Assembly: GCF_023073355.1 (NCBI RefSeq)
Contig: NZ_JADPJI010000005.1
Location: 1,612,001-1,676,000, forward strand
Length of the DNA: 64,000 nt
From: Bradyrhizobium sp. 199
GTDB taxonomy: Bacteria; Pseudomonadota; Alphaproteobacteria; Rhizobiales; Xanthobacteraceae
Direction: 5' to 3'
Position 1 is the first letter of the stretch. Each line of letters starts with the position of its first letter. Below the pieces are notes generated by a model. That model was not told the DNA's origin. It made no database searches and saw only the letters and a program-made list of their open reading frames with translations. Positions 9,327-16,060 of this stretch are shown here, piece by piece. Made by a program: the position numbers and the translations under genes.

Positions 9327-9642
9327 GGCGCAGAACTCACAGGATACGCGCGCTGCGACGAACCGTGACCTCGTGTGAGCACGAATTGCAGGCAGCCCAT
9401 CGCAGGCCAGCACCGACCTGATAACGGTTGCCAAAGCGGCCGCAACAACGGCTCGTCCTTAACCTAACCGGTCAACCTTACTTCTCGTGGCTTCGGACCG
9501 GAATCGGTTGAAAGCGAGCGGCGTTTTTTTTAGAGTGCTCGTGATTTGAGATGGCCGCGCCGACTTGGGCGCGTGGCAATTCGATTGAGCTGACGTCAGA
9601 TTTTGAAATTGAATTTCGAGACGATTCGTCGGGACGACCAAA
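9327..9642. other. Intergenic stretch with no supported gene
   Basis: 316 nt without a convincing gene. It holds a run of eight T around 9525 and an AT-richer segment (9594-9645) that probably serves as promoter region for the 49-residue plus-strand ORF. Minus-strand frames here have arginine/serine shadow composition. Confidence 0.4.
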
Positions 9643-9792
9643 ATGAATTTGCAATGTGCATGTCTGCGTCTGGCGGTGCGAATGGCGCCGGCCGCAAGGA
9701 CGCCGGCGCAAGAGCCGCCGCAAGCCGCCAACGACAACCAGACGCTCTGGCCCTTCGTTCCGTTTCCGCCGGGCTGGCACGCTTCGGGTTGA
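9643..9792 (+). CDS. Putative 49-aa small protein
   Basis: Begins MNLQCACLRLAVRMAPA and ends with the distinctive AANDNQTLWPFVPFPPGWHA plus Ser-Gly. The tail is unlike a shadow frame: low-frequency Trp, Phe and Asn in a Pro-framed aromatic patch. Upstream of the ATG is an AT-rich segment without a strong Shine-Dalgarno. Function unknown; could be a secreted or membrane-peripheral micro-protein. Confidence 0.45.
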   Translation: MNLQCACLRLAVRMAPAARTPAQEPPQAANDNQTLWPFVPFPPGWHASG

Positions 9793-10197
9793 TCTGCCGG
9801 ATCGGAGAAAAATGACGTCCGACAAGCGCAACGCCGCGCAAGCGGAATATCATCGCTTGGCGGCGTCCGTTTAGACATTGGGCGCTGAAATCCCCAACAC
9901 ACATATGTCTATGGCGACGCCCAAAGGTTCGATGCGGCGTCGGCAATTCTGCCCGGCCTGAGGCCCGCCGCGATCAGACTAGGGGCCTGCGCCTGCGCTT
10001 GACGCAGCCTGTGCGTCGGACTGAAGCGTGCGTTGCGCGCTCGTCGAAGTCTGGACGCTCGATCACGCCGACGCGGGCAAATTCCATTGTCGCGCCCTTG
10101 GTCGGACCGCAACCAATCAGGGCGCACCGCGTTGCAGCTTTTTCCCGTCTATAAGGGGCACGCGAGGTGTCGCGATCCGCGTGCGCCGCCTGCCCTC
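9793..10197. other. Intergenic stretch, nothing recognised
   Basis: 405 nt in which no frame on either strand shows convincing codon use, ribosome site or known motif. Open frames are arginine-rich shadows. Confidence 0.4.
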
Positions 10198-10437
10198 ATG
10201 TCCATGCGAGCTGGAGCGCGGCCGGTGAACTTTCGCGAACGAGCCGAAACCAGTGAGCAGCAGGGACCAGGGCAAGCGTGCCACGTTGATACGCCTGAGA
10301 AACTCGCGGAGACGCCGGAGCCCGAAAGCTCTCTGCTCGCATTGTGTGGGCTCGGCCTTGCGGGGATAGCGATGCTGGGCTGGATCTGCGCCCTCGCTTG
10401 GATCGCCTGGCGCCTGGCCAACTGGCTGTTATTCTGA
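10198..10437 (+). CDS. Small C-tail-anchored membrane protein (hypothetical)
   Basis: 79 residues from ATG 10198 (another ATG is at 10204). The first half is polar (VNFRERAETSEQQGPGQ, EKLAETPEPESS); residues about 50-77 form one membrane helix ending at the C-terminus (LLALCGLGLAGIAMLGWICA, WRLANWLLF). Likely an inner-membrane tail-anchored protein. Upstream coding extension is arginine-rich and not credible. Function unknown. Confidence 0.5.
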   Translation: MSMRAGARPVNFRERAETSEQQGPGQACHVDTPEKLAETPEPESSLLALCGLGLAGIAMLGWICALAWIAWRLANWLLF

Positions 10438-10516
10438 AGGCGGCGCCGGAAAGTTAAAGTTAGAGGCTCAAACCGGTAGGCATCGGGCTTGAGTGTCCCC
10501 CGGGGGAGGTCGGGAC

Positions 10517-10593
10517 TGGTCGGGGCAGCTGGATTCGAACCAACGACCTGCAGTACCCAAAACTGCCGCGCTACCAGGCTGCGCTATACCCCG
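10517..10593 (-). tRNA. tRNA-Pro (anticodon TGG)
   Basis: The cloverleaf can be folded by eye: acceptor CGGGGTA pairs with TGCCCCG, discriminator A, and CCA is encoded in the DNA. The anticodon arm is GCAGT-TTTGGGT-ACTGC, which places TGG as the anticodon. The T arm contains GGTTCGAATCC. A plus-strand frame through this locus reads GFEPTTC, the usual spurious antisense translation of a tRNA, and is not a gene. Confidence 0.97.
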
Positions 10594-10690
10594 AATGTCC
10601 GGCGAGCCCCGTCGATACACGCTTCCAAAGGCGCCAGCAAGCTTACAAACTGGCACCAGCAAGGCTGGCAACGCCCCTCGCCTGCCCGCC

Positions 10691-11176
10691 TTATTTGCTG
10701 CCGAACAGCGGGTGGCCAACGCGGTCGCCGGGACGGATGCCGTATTTCTGCGCCGTTCCCGCCACCACCTCCAGCACGGCCCGGGCCGGCCCCTTGGACG
10801 AGATGATCTTGGTCGACATCGGCTCGGTGTTCTCGGCGATGCGCAGGATGCGGCCGTTGGCGCCGATGAAGATCATGTCGAGCGAGACATAGGTGTTCTT
10901 CATCCACATCGAGATTTCCTGCTCGGGATGGAAGTCGAACAGCATGCCCTTGCCGTCCGCCAGCTCCTTGCGGTGCATCAGGCCGGTCTGCTTCTCCTCC
11001 TCGGTCGTCGCCATTTCCACCGAGAACACCTGCACGCCGTTCTTGGTGACGATCTCCAGCGGCTGGAAGCTGGCGGCGCCGGCGGGCACGCTGGCGACGG
11101 CACAGCCGGCGATGACGAGGATGGCGGCAAGCCAGCCCTTCAGTGCGGACCAGGCAGCCTTCCGATCAAGATTCAT
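10691..11176 (-). CDS. DUF192 family periplasmic protein
   Basis: 161 residues. A signal peptide covers residues about 1-35 (LKGWLAAILVIAGCAVAS, APAGAA-S). The DUF192 domain follows: FSVEMATTEEEKQTGLMHR, then GMLFDFHPEQEISMWMKNTY, then LDMIFIGANGRILRIAEN and IRPGDRVGHPLF. These are the typical conserved blocks of this family of small secreted/periplasmic proteins, whose biochemical role is not established. The ATG at 11176 is chosen because it starts the signal peptide. Confidence 0.9.
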   Translation of the reverse strand: MNLDRKAAWSALKGWLAAILVIAGCAVASVPAGAASFQPLEIVTKNGVQVFSVEMATTEEEKQTGLMHRKELADGKGMLFDFHPEQEISMWMKNTYVSLDMIFIGANGRILRIAENTEPMSTKIISSKGPARAVLEVVAGTAQKYGIRPGDRVGHPLFGSK

Positions 11177-11297
11177 GGGTGACACTCGAGGCGTGGGACG
11201 GGAGCCAGTCCTTACGCGGCAGGCGCCGGAAAAGCCAGAGGCGCGCCGGCCTGCCGGCACGCCTCTGCTCACGATTGCGGGAATTGGCGCTCAGATA

Positions 11298-11394
11298 GCG
11301 TTTTCAACCAAAGTGGAGCGGGTTCGCGTCAAGAAAACGCGTCAAACCGGAATCCATGGCTTTGGCTCTGATTGCATCAGAACCGAAGCTCTAG
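11298..11394. repeat. Dispersed rhizobial palindromic repeat
   Basis: Contains GCGTTTTC (11298-11305) and its inverse GAAAACGC (11333-11340), the phrase GGTTCGCGTCAAGAAAACGC, and a second hairpin GGCTCTGAT-TGC-ATCAGAACC, ending in GAAGCTCTAG. These phrases are recurrent in intergenic repeats of Rhizobiales. It lies between the DUF192 and cold-shock genes and just touches the end of the latter, where it may act as a transcript-end hairpin. Confidence 0.65.
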
Positions 11395-12053
11395 TGCGAC
11401 TGCAATCCCGGCGATCCGGTCTCGGGATGGATCTCGGCCGCCATCATGCCCTTGGAGCCGGGCCCAAAGCGGACCAGGACATACTGGCCGGGCCTGAGCT
11501 CGGTCATGCCGAAGCGGCGCAGCGTCTCCATGTGCACGAAGATGTCGGGCGTGCCCTCGCCGCAGGTCAGGAAGCCGAAGCCGCGCAGCCGGTTGAACCA
11601 TTTGACCTGGGCCCGCTCCAGCCCGCTGGTCGCGGTGACCGTGACATGGGTGCGCGGGGGAAGCATCTGCGCCGGATGAATTGCAGTCGACTCGTCCATC
11701 GAGACGACGCGGAACGCCTGGTAACCCTTGGCGCGCTGAATACACTCGACGACGATGCGGGCGCCTTCATAGGCGGTCTGGAAGCCATCGCGCCTAAGCA
11801 CGGTAACGTGCAGGAGCACGTCCGGCCAGCCATTGTCGGGAACGATGAAGCCGTAGCCTTTGGAGGCGTCGAACCATTTGATGACGCCATGGACTTCGAC
11901 GAGATTGGCGCTGGCCTCTCCCAACCCGCTGAAAGGACTGAGCGCGCTGTCGCGGCTGGAGCTGCCGTGTTCGCCCGGCGTGATCCGCCCGGACGATACT
12001 CCCTGCCCGGGAACCCCGAGCTTCTTGGACTCAAATCCGTCCGACGACCCCAT
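11391..12053 (-). CDS. Protein with two cold-shock domains
   Basis: 220 residues: a disordered Gly/Ser-rich N-terminus (1-50), a first CSD (about 53-120: VIKWFDASKGYGFIVPDNG, RNP2-like DVLLHV), a linker, and a second CSD (about 150-215: QVKWFNRLRGFGFLTCGEG, PDIFVHMETL). Tandem CSD proteins of this size are common in alphaproteobacteria and bind single-stranded nucleic acid. ATG at 12053 is preferred over a TTG at 12080; both are in frame. Downstream is the DUF192 gene in the same direction. Confidence 0.9.
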   Translation of the reverse strand: MGSSDGFESKKLGVPGQGVSSGRITPGEHGSSSRDSALSPFSGLGEASANLVEVHGVIKWFDASKGYGFIVPDNGWPDVLLHVTVLRRDGFQTAYEGARIVVECIQRAKGYQAFRVVSMDESTAIHPAQMLPPRTHVTVTATSGLERAQVKWFNRLRGFGFLTCGEGTPDIFVHMETLRRFGMTELRPGQYVLVRFGPGSKGMMAAEIHPETGSPGLQSH

Positions 12054-12250
12054 AACCCCGGACCCCACACTGCCATGCAACCCGCCACATTGGCGGAGCT
12101 CGAATCACGCGTCTTAAGAGAATGTTCTCAATTCGACGCGACGCGAATCTTTCGACTCAAAAGATAACACTCCCGGTTGCGAGGCATAGACAAAAAAGAG
12201 ATTCGCCGGAACCTATGAACAGCTTGCGCAGCCGCGAATCAACTGATGCC

Positions 12251-13012
12251 TCAATTGCCGGCAAAGGGCCCCAGCGTTTCGCCGATGTCGTGGTGGATGA
12301 CGAGATCCGCGATGTCGTCCTGTTCGGTCGGCTCGCGATTGATGATCACCAGGCGTGCCCCGGCATCCTTCGCCATCATGGGAAAGCCCGCCGCCGGCCA
12401 GACGACGAGCGAGGAACCGATCGCGATGAAGAGGTCGCAAGCGCGCGACAACGCGGTGGCGCGCTGCATTTCTTCCTCCGGCATCATCTGTCCGAAGGAG
12501 ATCGTGGCGGTCTTCACCGGCGCCGCGCAGGCGGTGCAGTTGGGCGCGGCCCCCTCGCTGTCGAAGCGATGCTTCACCCAGTCGAGCGGATAGGCCTGCC
12601 CGCATTCGATGCAGCGCGCATAAGTGGTATTACCGTGAAGTTCCACCACGTGCTCGCTGGCGAAGCCGGAGGCCTGGTGCAGGTTGTCGATGTTCTGGGT
12701 GATGACGGCGGGAACCTTGCCGGCGCGGTAGAGCGAGGCCAGCGCGCGATGACCGCGGCCGGGCTTCGCCGCCGCAAAGACCTCCTCCATCGCAAAACGG
12801 CGACGCCAGGATTCGTCTCGCGCCTCCTGGCTCGCGACGAATTCGTCGAACGGGATCGGACGGTTGCGCGTCCAAATTCCGCCGGGCGAGCGGAAGTCGG
12901 GAATGCCGCACTCGGTCGAGATGCCGGCGCCGGTGAACGGCACGATGGTCTTCGCCTCGGCGATCATGTCGCCGAGCCGCTCAACGCCGCTTTGAAGTTC
13001 CGATGCAATCAA
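12251..13012 (-). CDS. SIR2-family NAD-dependent protein deacylase, TTG start
   Basis: 253 residues from TTG 13012. Sirtuin motifs are complete: FTGAGISTECGIPDFRS (NAD loop), TQNIDNLHQ, catalytic His in VELHGNTTYARC, a four-Cys zinc site (CIEC and CTAC), and IAIGSSLVVWPAAGFP. Predicted cytosolic deacetylase/deacylase. The TTG is preceded by GGGAGG with a 6-nt spacer, which outweighs further upstream starts. The start lies inside the last 32 nt of a 48-codon ORF in the same direction, which suggests translational coupling. Confidence 0.92.
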   Translation of the reverse strand: MIASELQSGVERLGDMIAEAKTIVPFTGAGISTECGIPDFRSPGGIWTRNRPIPFDEFVASQEARDESWRRRFAMEEVFAAAKPGRGHRALASLYRAGKVPAVITQNIDNLHQASGFASEHVVELHGNTTYARCIECGQAYPLDWVKHRFDSEGAAPNCTACAAPVKTATISFGQMMPEEEMQRATALSRACDLFIAIGSSLVVWPAAGFPMMAKDAGARLVIINREPTEQDDIADLVIHHDIGETLGPFAGN

Positions 13013-13127
13013 TCGCGGCCTCCCGATTCGTTTTGCCCTGCAGCAACCATGCGCAAGCGGCAAGATTGTTGACGCTCTTATCAAGCGCTAACGTGATGCG
13101 CTCGGCAATTTTTTCCGACCTTCCCAT
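12981..13127 (-). CDS. 48-aa ORF overlapping the sir2 start
   Basis: Reads MGRSEKIAERITLALDKSVN and ends in a basic tail. It has a helical, charged composition and an AGGA seven nucleotides before its ATG. It ends 32 nt inside the sirtuin gene in another frame. Either a real regulator-like micro-protein or a coupling leader for sir2; no family recognised. Confidence 0.5.
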   Translation of the reverse strand: MGRSEKIAERITLALDKSVNNLAACAWLLQGKTNREAAIDCIGTSKRR

Positions 13128-13254
13128 ATCACAATCCTGCAATGCCGCCTCCCCATTGACGCCCCATTCCGAAGCATCAATGGATGAGTGAATGCGACTC
13201 AAGGTCATGCGGCGGCAGTGCTTGAGCTCAGTAAGCAAACCCGAGGGGATGGCC

Positions 13255-13419
13255 ATGACCGAAGACGAAGAACGCAAAGCCCGTGAGCGCGATGAGATCG
13301 CCGCCCGTGTTGCCGCCTTCCGTGCCACGCAGGAAAAATTCAAGCGTGAGCGCGAAGAGTATTTCGTGTCGACGCTTGAGAACGCCAGAAAAGTCGAACG
13401 GCCCTCGCTTTGGCCGTAA
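13255..13419 (+). CDS. Small charged coiled-coil protein, 54 aa
   Basis: Starts MTEDEERKARERDEIAARVA and continues FRATQEKFKREREEYFVSTL, an almost continuous amphipathic helix. Soluble and cytosolic. GAGGGG stands 7 nt before the ATG; an ATG two codons earlier is also possible. A strong bidirectional terminator follows. Function unknown. Confidence 0.65.
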   Translation: MTEDEERKARERDEIAARVAAFRATQEKFKREREEYFVSTLENARKVERPSLWP

Positions 13420-13444
13420 GATACATCTGATCAATGCGCATGAA

Positions 13445-13473
13445 AAAAGCCCGGAGCATCGCTCCGGGCTTTT
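13445..13473. terminator. Bidirectional rho-independent terminator
   Basis: AAAAGCCCGGAGC pairs perfectly with GCTCCGGGCTTTT around a 3-nt loop. The A-tract on one side and T-tract on the other serve both the plus-strand 54-aa gene and the minus-strand Gly/Tyr-rich gene that converge here. Confidence 0.9.
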
Positions 13474-13483
13474 CGCTTGCCGA

Positions 13484-13774
13484 TTACCAATGGCGCCAGT
13501 GGTGATGGCGCCGGTAGTACGGTCCGCCGCCGTAATAGGCGTAGGGGCCCGACCCGTAATAGTAGCCGGGACTGTCATAGTAGCCGTAGCGGGGACCGTA
13601 ATAACCGTACGGGTGCGACGCTGCGACCGCGCCCGCTGTGATCGCGCCGGCGGCAAGGCCGAACGCGAGGCCCGGGCCGATGCCGCGCCCGCGGGCCTCG
13701 GCAGGCGCCGGGGCTGCAACCGCGATTACGCCGACGGCTGCGACGGTGGCCAGAACTGCCAATGTCTTCTTCAT
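13484..13774 (-). CDS. Secreted Gly/Tyr-rich small protein
   Basis: 96 residues. The signal peptide is MKKTLAVLATVAAVGVIAVA with cleavage likely after APAEA. The mature part has an Ala/Gly hydrophobic stretch (GPGLAFGLAAGAITAGAVAA) and then a low-complexity Tyr/Gly/Pro/His tail (PYGYYGPRYGYYDSPGYYYG) ending HHHWRHW. Such proteins are common in Bradyrhizobium and are probably surface or periplasmic, possibly metal-binding through the His cluster. AAGGAGGAGAGC precedes the ATG. Confidence 0.85.
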   Translation of the reverse strand: MKKTLAVLATVAAVGVIAVAAPAPAEARGRGIGPGLAFGLAAGAITAGAVAASHPYGYYGPRYGYYDSPGYYYGSGPYAYYGGGPYYRRHHHWRHW

Positions 13775-14054
13775 GCTCTCCTCCTTCGCGTGTTGCAGAG
13801 ATAACGAGGAGCGCCTGCGATGGTTGCGCGCAGGATGCGGAACCCGCCGGCGCAAAAAGTCGACGCAGCCCGGAACGAAATGCCGGGGCGCGCATTGCCG
13901 TCTTGACTGCGGGAGCCTCCGCCATCCGGGCTGAGGCGACAGCACGAAGCCCCGTCAGCATCTCCGCGATGCTGGCGGGGTTTTGGTTTCAAGGGGAGCA
14001 GATGGCAGCACACGACGATTGCTGCCAACGGGGCGACCGATCGAGGAGGAAGGC

Positions 14055-14285
14055 TTGCCCCTAGCTGCTTTGCTGGCCCGTATCCGCAAGTTGGTTCCCA
14101 GATCCGACGATCAGCATTATGACGAGATCGTTCGCAGCTTCGGGGTCGGCGCGCTGCGTCCACCGGCGACGCCCATGAGCGACCGCGAGCTGGCGCGGGC
14201 CATCGCCGAGTTCCTGAAAGAGCAGCCGTCGAGCGAGTCCATTGCGACGCTTGGGCGTCGGATCGACCCGTCCTCTCCGGTCTAG
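14055..14285 (+). CDS. Hypothetical 76-aa protein, TTG start
   Basis: Translation from TTG 14055 (GGAGG five nt upstream) gives PLAALLARIRKLVPRSDDQH then GVGALRPPATPMSDRELARA and AEFLKEQPSSESIATLGRRI. Composition is that of a small soluble helical protein. No family recognised. The start is uncertain because no ATG is available upstream in a credible context. Confidence 0.5.
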   Translation: MPLAALLARIRKLVPRSDDQHYDEIVRSFGVGALRPPATPMSDRELARAIAEFLKEQPSSESIATLGRRIDPSSPV

Positions 14286-14302
14286 TTCTACGCGAGCAGC
14301 CC

Positions 14303-14327
14303 GGAACCAGGATTGCGCGCGGACGTT
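14303..14327 (+). promoter_or_regulatory. EcfG-type general stress promoter
   Basis: GGAAC (14303-14307), 16 nt, CGTT (14324-14327): an exact match to the sigma-EcfG consensus of alphaproteobacteria. Transcription would start near 14334, leaving a 26-nt leader before the 28-codon ORF at 14360. Confidence 0.7.
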
Positions 14328-14359
14328 GGGTTTCTTCACGCATAGCGGAAGAGGCCGGC

Positions 14360-14446
14360 ATGCCCGCGTGGCTCGAAGTCTTGCTCAACCTGTCCGGCTA
14401 CGCCGCCTTCGTGGCGCTCGCCTCGCGCGGCACCATGTGCCCGTAG
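14360..14446 (+). CDS. 28-aa hydrophobic micro-protein
   Basis: Reads MPAWLEVLLNLSGYAAFVAL and ends SRGTMCP. It looks like a single short membrane-inserting helix. AGAGG lies 6 nt before the ATG and an exact EcfG-type promoter lies 33 nt upstream, both unlikely for a random frame. It may be a shortened member of a slightly longer family, since the helix ends abruptly. Confidence 0.55.
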   Translation: MPAWLEVLLNLSGYAAFVALASRGTMCP

Positions 14447-14481
14447 GCGCCGGCCGAAGATTGTATCCACGGCGAGGAGCG

Positions 14482-14679
14482 CTAATTCGCGCGCGCCGCT
14501 TGGCCCGCCGTGCGCACCAGCCGGTCGGCTTTGACCGCAATGCGGGTGTCCTCGACCTGCGGCCGCAGCGAGAAGCTGATCACCACGAAAGCGAGACAGA
14601 ACAGCGTGCCGACAATGGCGACACGCCGGTAGGTGTGCCGGTCGCCTTGGTAAAAGGACGGCTCTGAAAAAGGTGTCAT
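14482..14679 (-). CDS. Small single-pass membrane protein, 65 aa
   Basis: MTPFSEPSFYQGDRHTYRRV, then one helix (AIVGTLFCLAFVVISFSL), then a periplasmic tail (RPQVEDTRIAVKADRLVRTA). N-in topology is expected from the Arg pair before the helix. Function unknown; this style of protein is widespread in Bradyrhizobium. Confidence 0.7.
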   Translation of the reverse strand: MTPFSEPSFYQGDRHTYRRVAIVGTLFCLAFVVISFSLRPQVEDTRIAVKADRLVRTAGQAARAN

Positions 14680-15013
14680 GACAAATGGCTTCTTGGCAAA
14701 GTCGTTTCTTGCTTGTCGTTGCCAGACACCTATCCCAAGCAGCGGCAAGCGCAACGCGATTGGGCTTTTAACCTAACTGAATAGGGTTATCGGCTTCCGC
14801 GCAAATGATCGTTAGGAATTGGGCGCAACACGTCCGGTCACGGCGAGTCGGTTTGCGTATCGCGCAAACCGGGGCTGCAACGGTTTACGGCTCGCCAACC
14901 GGCTTTGTTCCAGCTTCGACACCATTTCGTTCTCGAAGAACGAATCGGAATCGAAGAAATCGGCCCAGAGCAGTTCTTAACAAAACATGTGGATGACGCG
15001 CACGACGAACCGA
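14680..15013. other. Intergenic stretch with a duplicated element, no supported gene
   Basis: 334 nt. It contains promoter-like AT-rich sequence (CTAACTGAATAGGGTTAT around 14773) and copy 1 of a duplicated element (14922-14981). No frame has both a ribosome site and coding composition. Confidence 0.4.
14922..14981. repeat. Imperfect direct repeat, copy 1
   Basis: About 60 nt. The first 28 nt (14922-14949) are identical to 15289-15316; the rest is diverged but alignable to a shared TAAC end. The core is an 8+3+8 inverted repeat, TTCGTTCT-CGA-AGAACGAA. Confidence 0.75.
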
Positions 15014-15172
15014 TCACGTCGCATCACGAGGCGAGGCATCAGGAGACGTCGATGCCGGCGGCGGCACTAGCGGCACCGATGGCTTGCCTCTGCGCAAACG
15101 CGGGTGCCGATCGTACCAGAACACTTTGAAGATCTCGGCAAGAAACCAGCACGCATCCATGTCGCTCTCCAT
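15014..15172 (-). CDS. Possible small protein, 52 aa
   Basis: From ATG 15172 (GGGAG eight nt upstream): MESDMDACWFLAEIFKVFWY, then a basic segment and a Pro/Ser-rich tail. The aromatic amphipathic N-terminal helix is suggestive, but the tail looks like low-information sequence. It lies between the two copies of the direct repeat. Weakly supported. Confidence 0.35.
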   Translation of the reverse strand: MESDMDACWFLAEIFKVFWYDRHPRLRRGKPSVPLVPPPASTSPDASPRDAT

Positions 15173-15288
15173 CGCCGCACTCCCTAACGAGGAGACGTAG
15201 ACGGGACTGTGCGAGGCCTCACGCTGTCTCGTTCGACACGCGCGAGCTGCATCCGCGCCTGCAGGCGCAACATGTTCTGCATCCGACT

Positions 15289-15347
15289 CCATTTCGTTCT
15301 CGAAGAACGAATCGGAGTCGAAAAATCGGCGCGGAGCGATTGCTAAC
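15289..15347. repeat. Imperfect direct repeat, copy 2
   Basis: Second copy of the element at 14922, 367 nt away in the same orientation. It abuts the stop codon of the zinc-ribbon gene on the minus strand. Confidence 0.75.
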
Positions 15348-15516
15348 GATCGATGAAAGCGAGCGACGCAATGTCTTCAGCGGTCGTCGGCACGATCTTC
15401 GGCGACAGGAATTTGGAGACCACCGCGAACACGATGACGATCTCGCGGCAAGGTTCGCATTGAAAGCTTTTCGCGGAGATCGCAATCATCGACTTGGCGC
15501 ATCGGGGGCATGTCAT
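15343..15516 (-). CDS. Small zinc-ribbon-like protein, 57 aa, probably leaderless
   Basis: MTCPRCAKSMIAISAKSFQC EPC: the pairs CPRC and CEPC, 14 residues apart, are a classic treble-clef/zinc-ribbon arrangement. A hydrophobic stretch (REIVIVFAVVSKFLSPKIVP) follows. There is no Shine-Dalgarno before the ATG, but an exact EcfG-type promoter ends 8 nt upstream of it, which would start transcription at or next to the ATG. Function unknown; small DNA/RNA- or protein-binding factor is possible. Confidence 0.65.
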   Translation of the reverse strand: MTCPRCAKSMIAISAKSFQCEPCREIVIVFAVVSKFLSPKIVPTTAEDIASLAFIDR

Positions 15517-15524
15517 GCAGGCCG

Positions 15525-15549
15525 AACGCTGACGACACATGTTCGTTCC
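15525..15549 (-). promoter_or_regulatory. EcfG-type general stress promoter
   Basis: On the minus strand GGAAC (15549-15545), 16 nt, CGTT (15528-15525). Exact consensus. Its -35 box belongs to the first of three tandem 20-bp repeats. The -10 lies so close to the ATG at 15516 that the mRNA would be leaderless. Confidence 0.65.
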
Positions 15550-15599
15550 CAAGACATCTGTTTCGTTCCCAAGACATCTGTTCGCTCCCAAGACATCGC
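15541..15599. repeat. Three tandem copies of a 20-bp unit
   Basis: Units at 15541-15560, 15561-15580 and 15581-15599, consensus TTCGTTCCCAAGACATCTG. The first two are identical except for one base; the third has two changes and is one base shorter. Not a CRISPR: there are no spacers. Each of the first two carries GGAAC on the minus strand. Confidence 0.9.
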
Positions 15600-15636
15600 C
15601 AGCGGATGTTTGCGGACGATTGGGAAAAGCCGCCGA

Positions 15637-15774
15637 TCAAGCCGCCCGCTTCGCTTTGCCGTTCTGCGAGAAGCATTCCAGGATCTGGATGCGGAGCTCT
15701 TCTGCGGCCGGCCCCTCGAGCTTCCTGAGCTCGTTCCAGAGCCTGATCACTTCACGTTGCTTTTCGACGGTCAT
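15637..15774 (-). CDS. Small helical protein, 45 aa, candidate SOS-regulated
   Basis: MTVEKQREVIRLWNELRKLE then GPAAEELRIQILECFSQNGK and a basic end. It is an obvious amphipathic helical protein with a strong GGAGG seven nt before the ATG. A LexA-like GAAC-N7-GAAC site lies at 15812-15826, 38 nt upstream. Function unknown; too short for most gene callers. Confidence 0.75.
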   Translation of the reverse strand: MTVEKQREVIRLWNELRKLEGPAAEELRIQILECFSQNGKAKRAA

Positions 15775-15811
15775 GAGTCACCTCCAAGCGGTTACTTAAG
15801 GCGGCTCACTA

Positions 15812-15826
15812 GAACAAAATGAGAAC
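15812..15826. promoter_or_regulatory. Candidate LexA box
   Basis: GAAC-AAAATGA-GAAC matches the direct-repeat SOS box of alphaproteobacterial LexA (GTTC-N7-GTTC on the other strand) and sits where the promoter of the 45-aa gene should be. About one such match per window is expected by chance, so position is the main support. Confidence 0.5.
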
Positions 15827-15858
15827 AAAAAGTCCAGCCCCCTCGCTGGCGATTTCCC

Positions 15859-16012
15859 ATGTCACGTCGAACTTTTTCAGCCCCGGCCGGCTCGCAGGAG
15901 ACCGCAGAGCGCGCCAGGACAGGCCGATCGGCGCTCTCTGTGGTTTGTCGTGATCGTCGTGGTGATGCTCGGTATCGCGCTGGCCGAGCACGACCTTGTC
16001 CTCAGCCATTGA
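15859..16012 (+). pseudogene. Possible frameshifted small membrane protein
   Basis: ATG 15859 opens with MSRRTF in one frame. After a run of five T the next frame reads an Arg/Pro-rich segment and then a clear membrane helix, SLWFVVIVVVMLGIALAEHD, ending LVLSH and TGA at 16010-16012. The helix frame has no good start of its own. A one-base frameshift at the T run would join both parts. Sequencing error is an alternative. Confidence 0.35.
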
Positions 16013-16060
16013 TCGTTGCGCAGCGTCGCGAAAAAAGCCCGCCGCAACGTCAGAGGCGCC

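Noticed and set aside
9459..9902. Minus-strand 147-codon ORF
   Set aside because: Overlaps the better supported 49-aa plus-strand ORF and has Arg/Cys/Ser shadow composition.
10489..10806. Plus-strand ORFs reading GFEPTTC
   Set aside because: They are antisense translation of tRNA-Pro and of the DUF192 gene, a well-known annotation artefact.
15541..15599. Tandem repeats as a CRISPR array
   Set aside because: The units are directly adjacent with no spacers and no cas genes are in the window.
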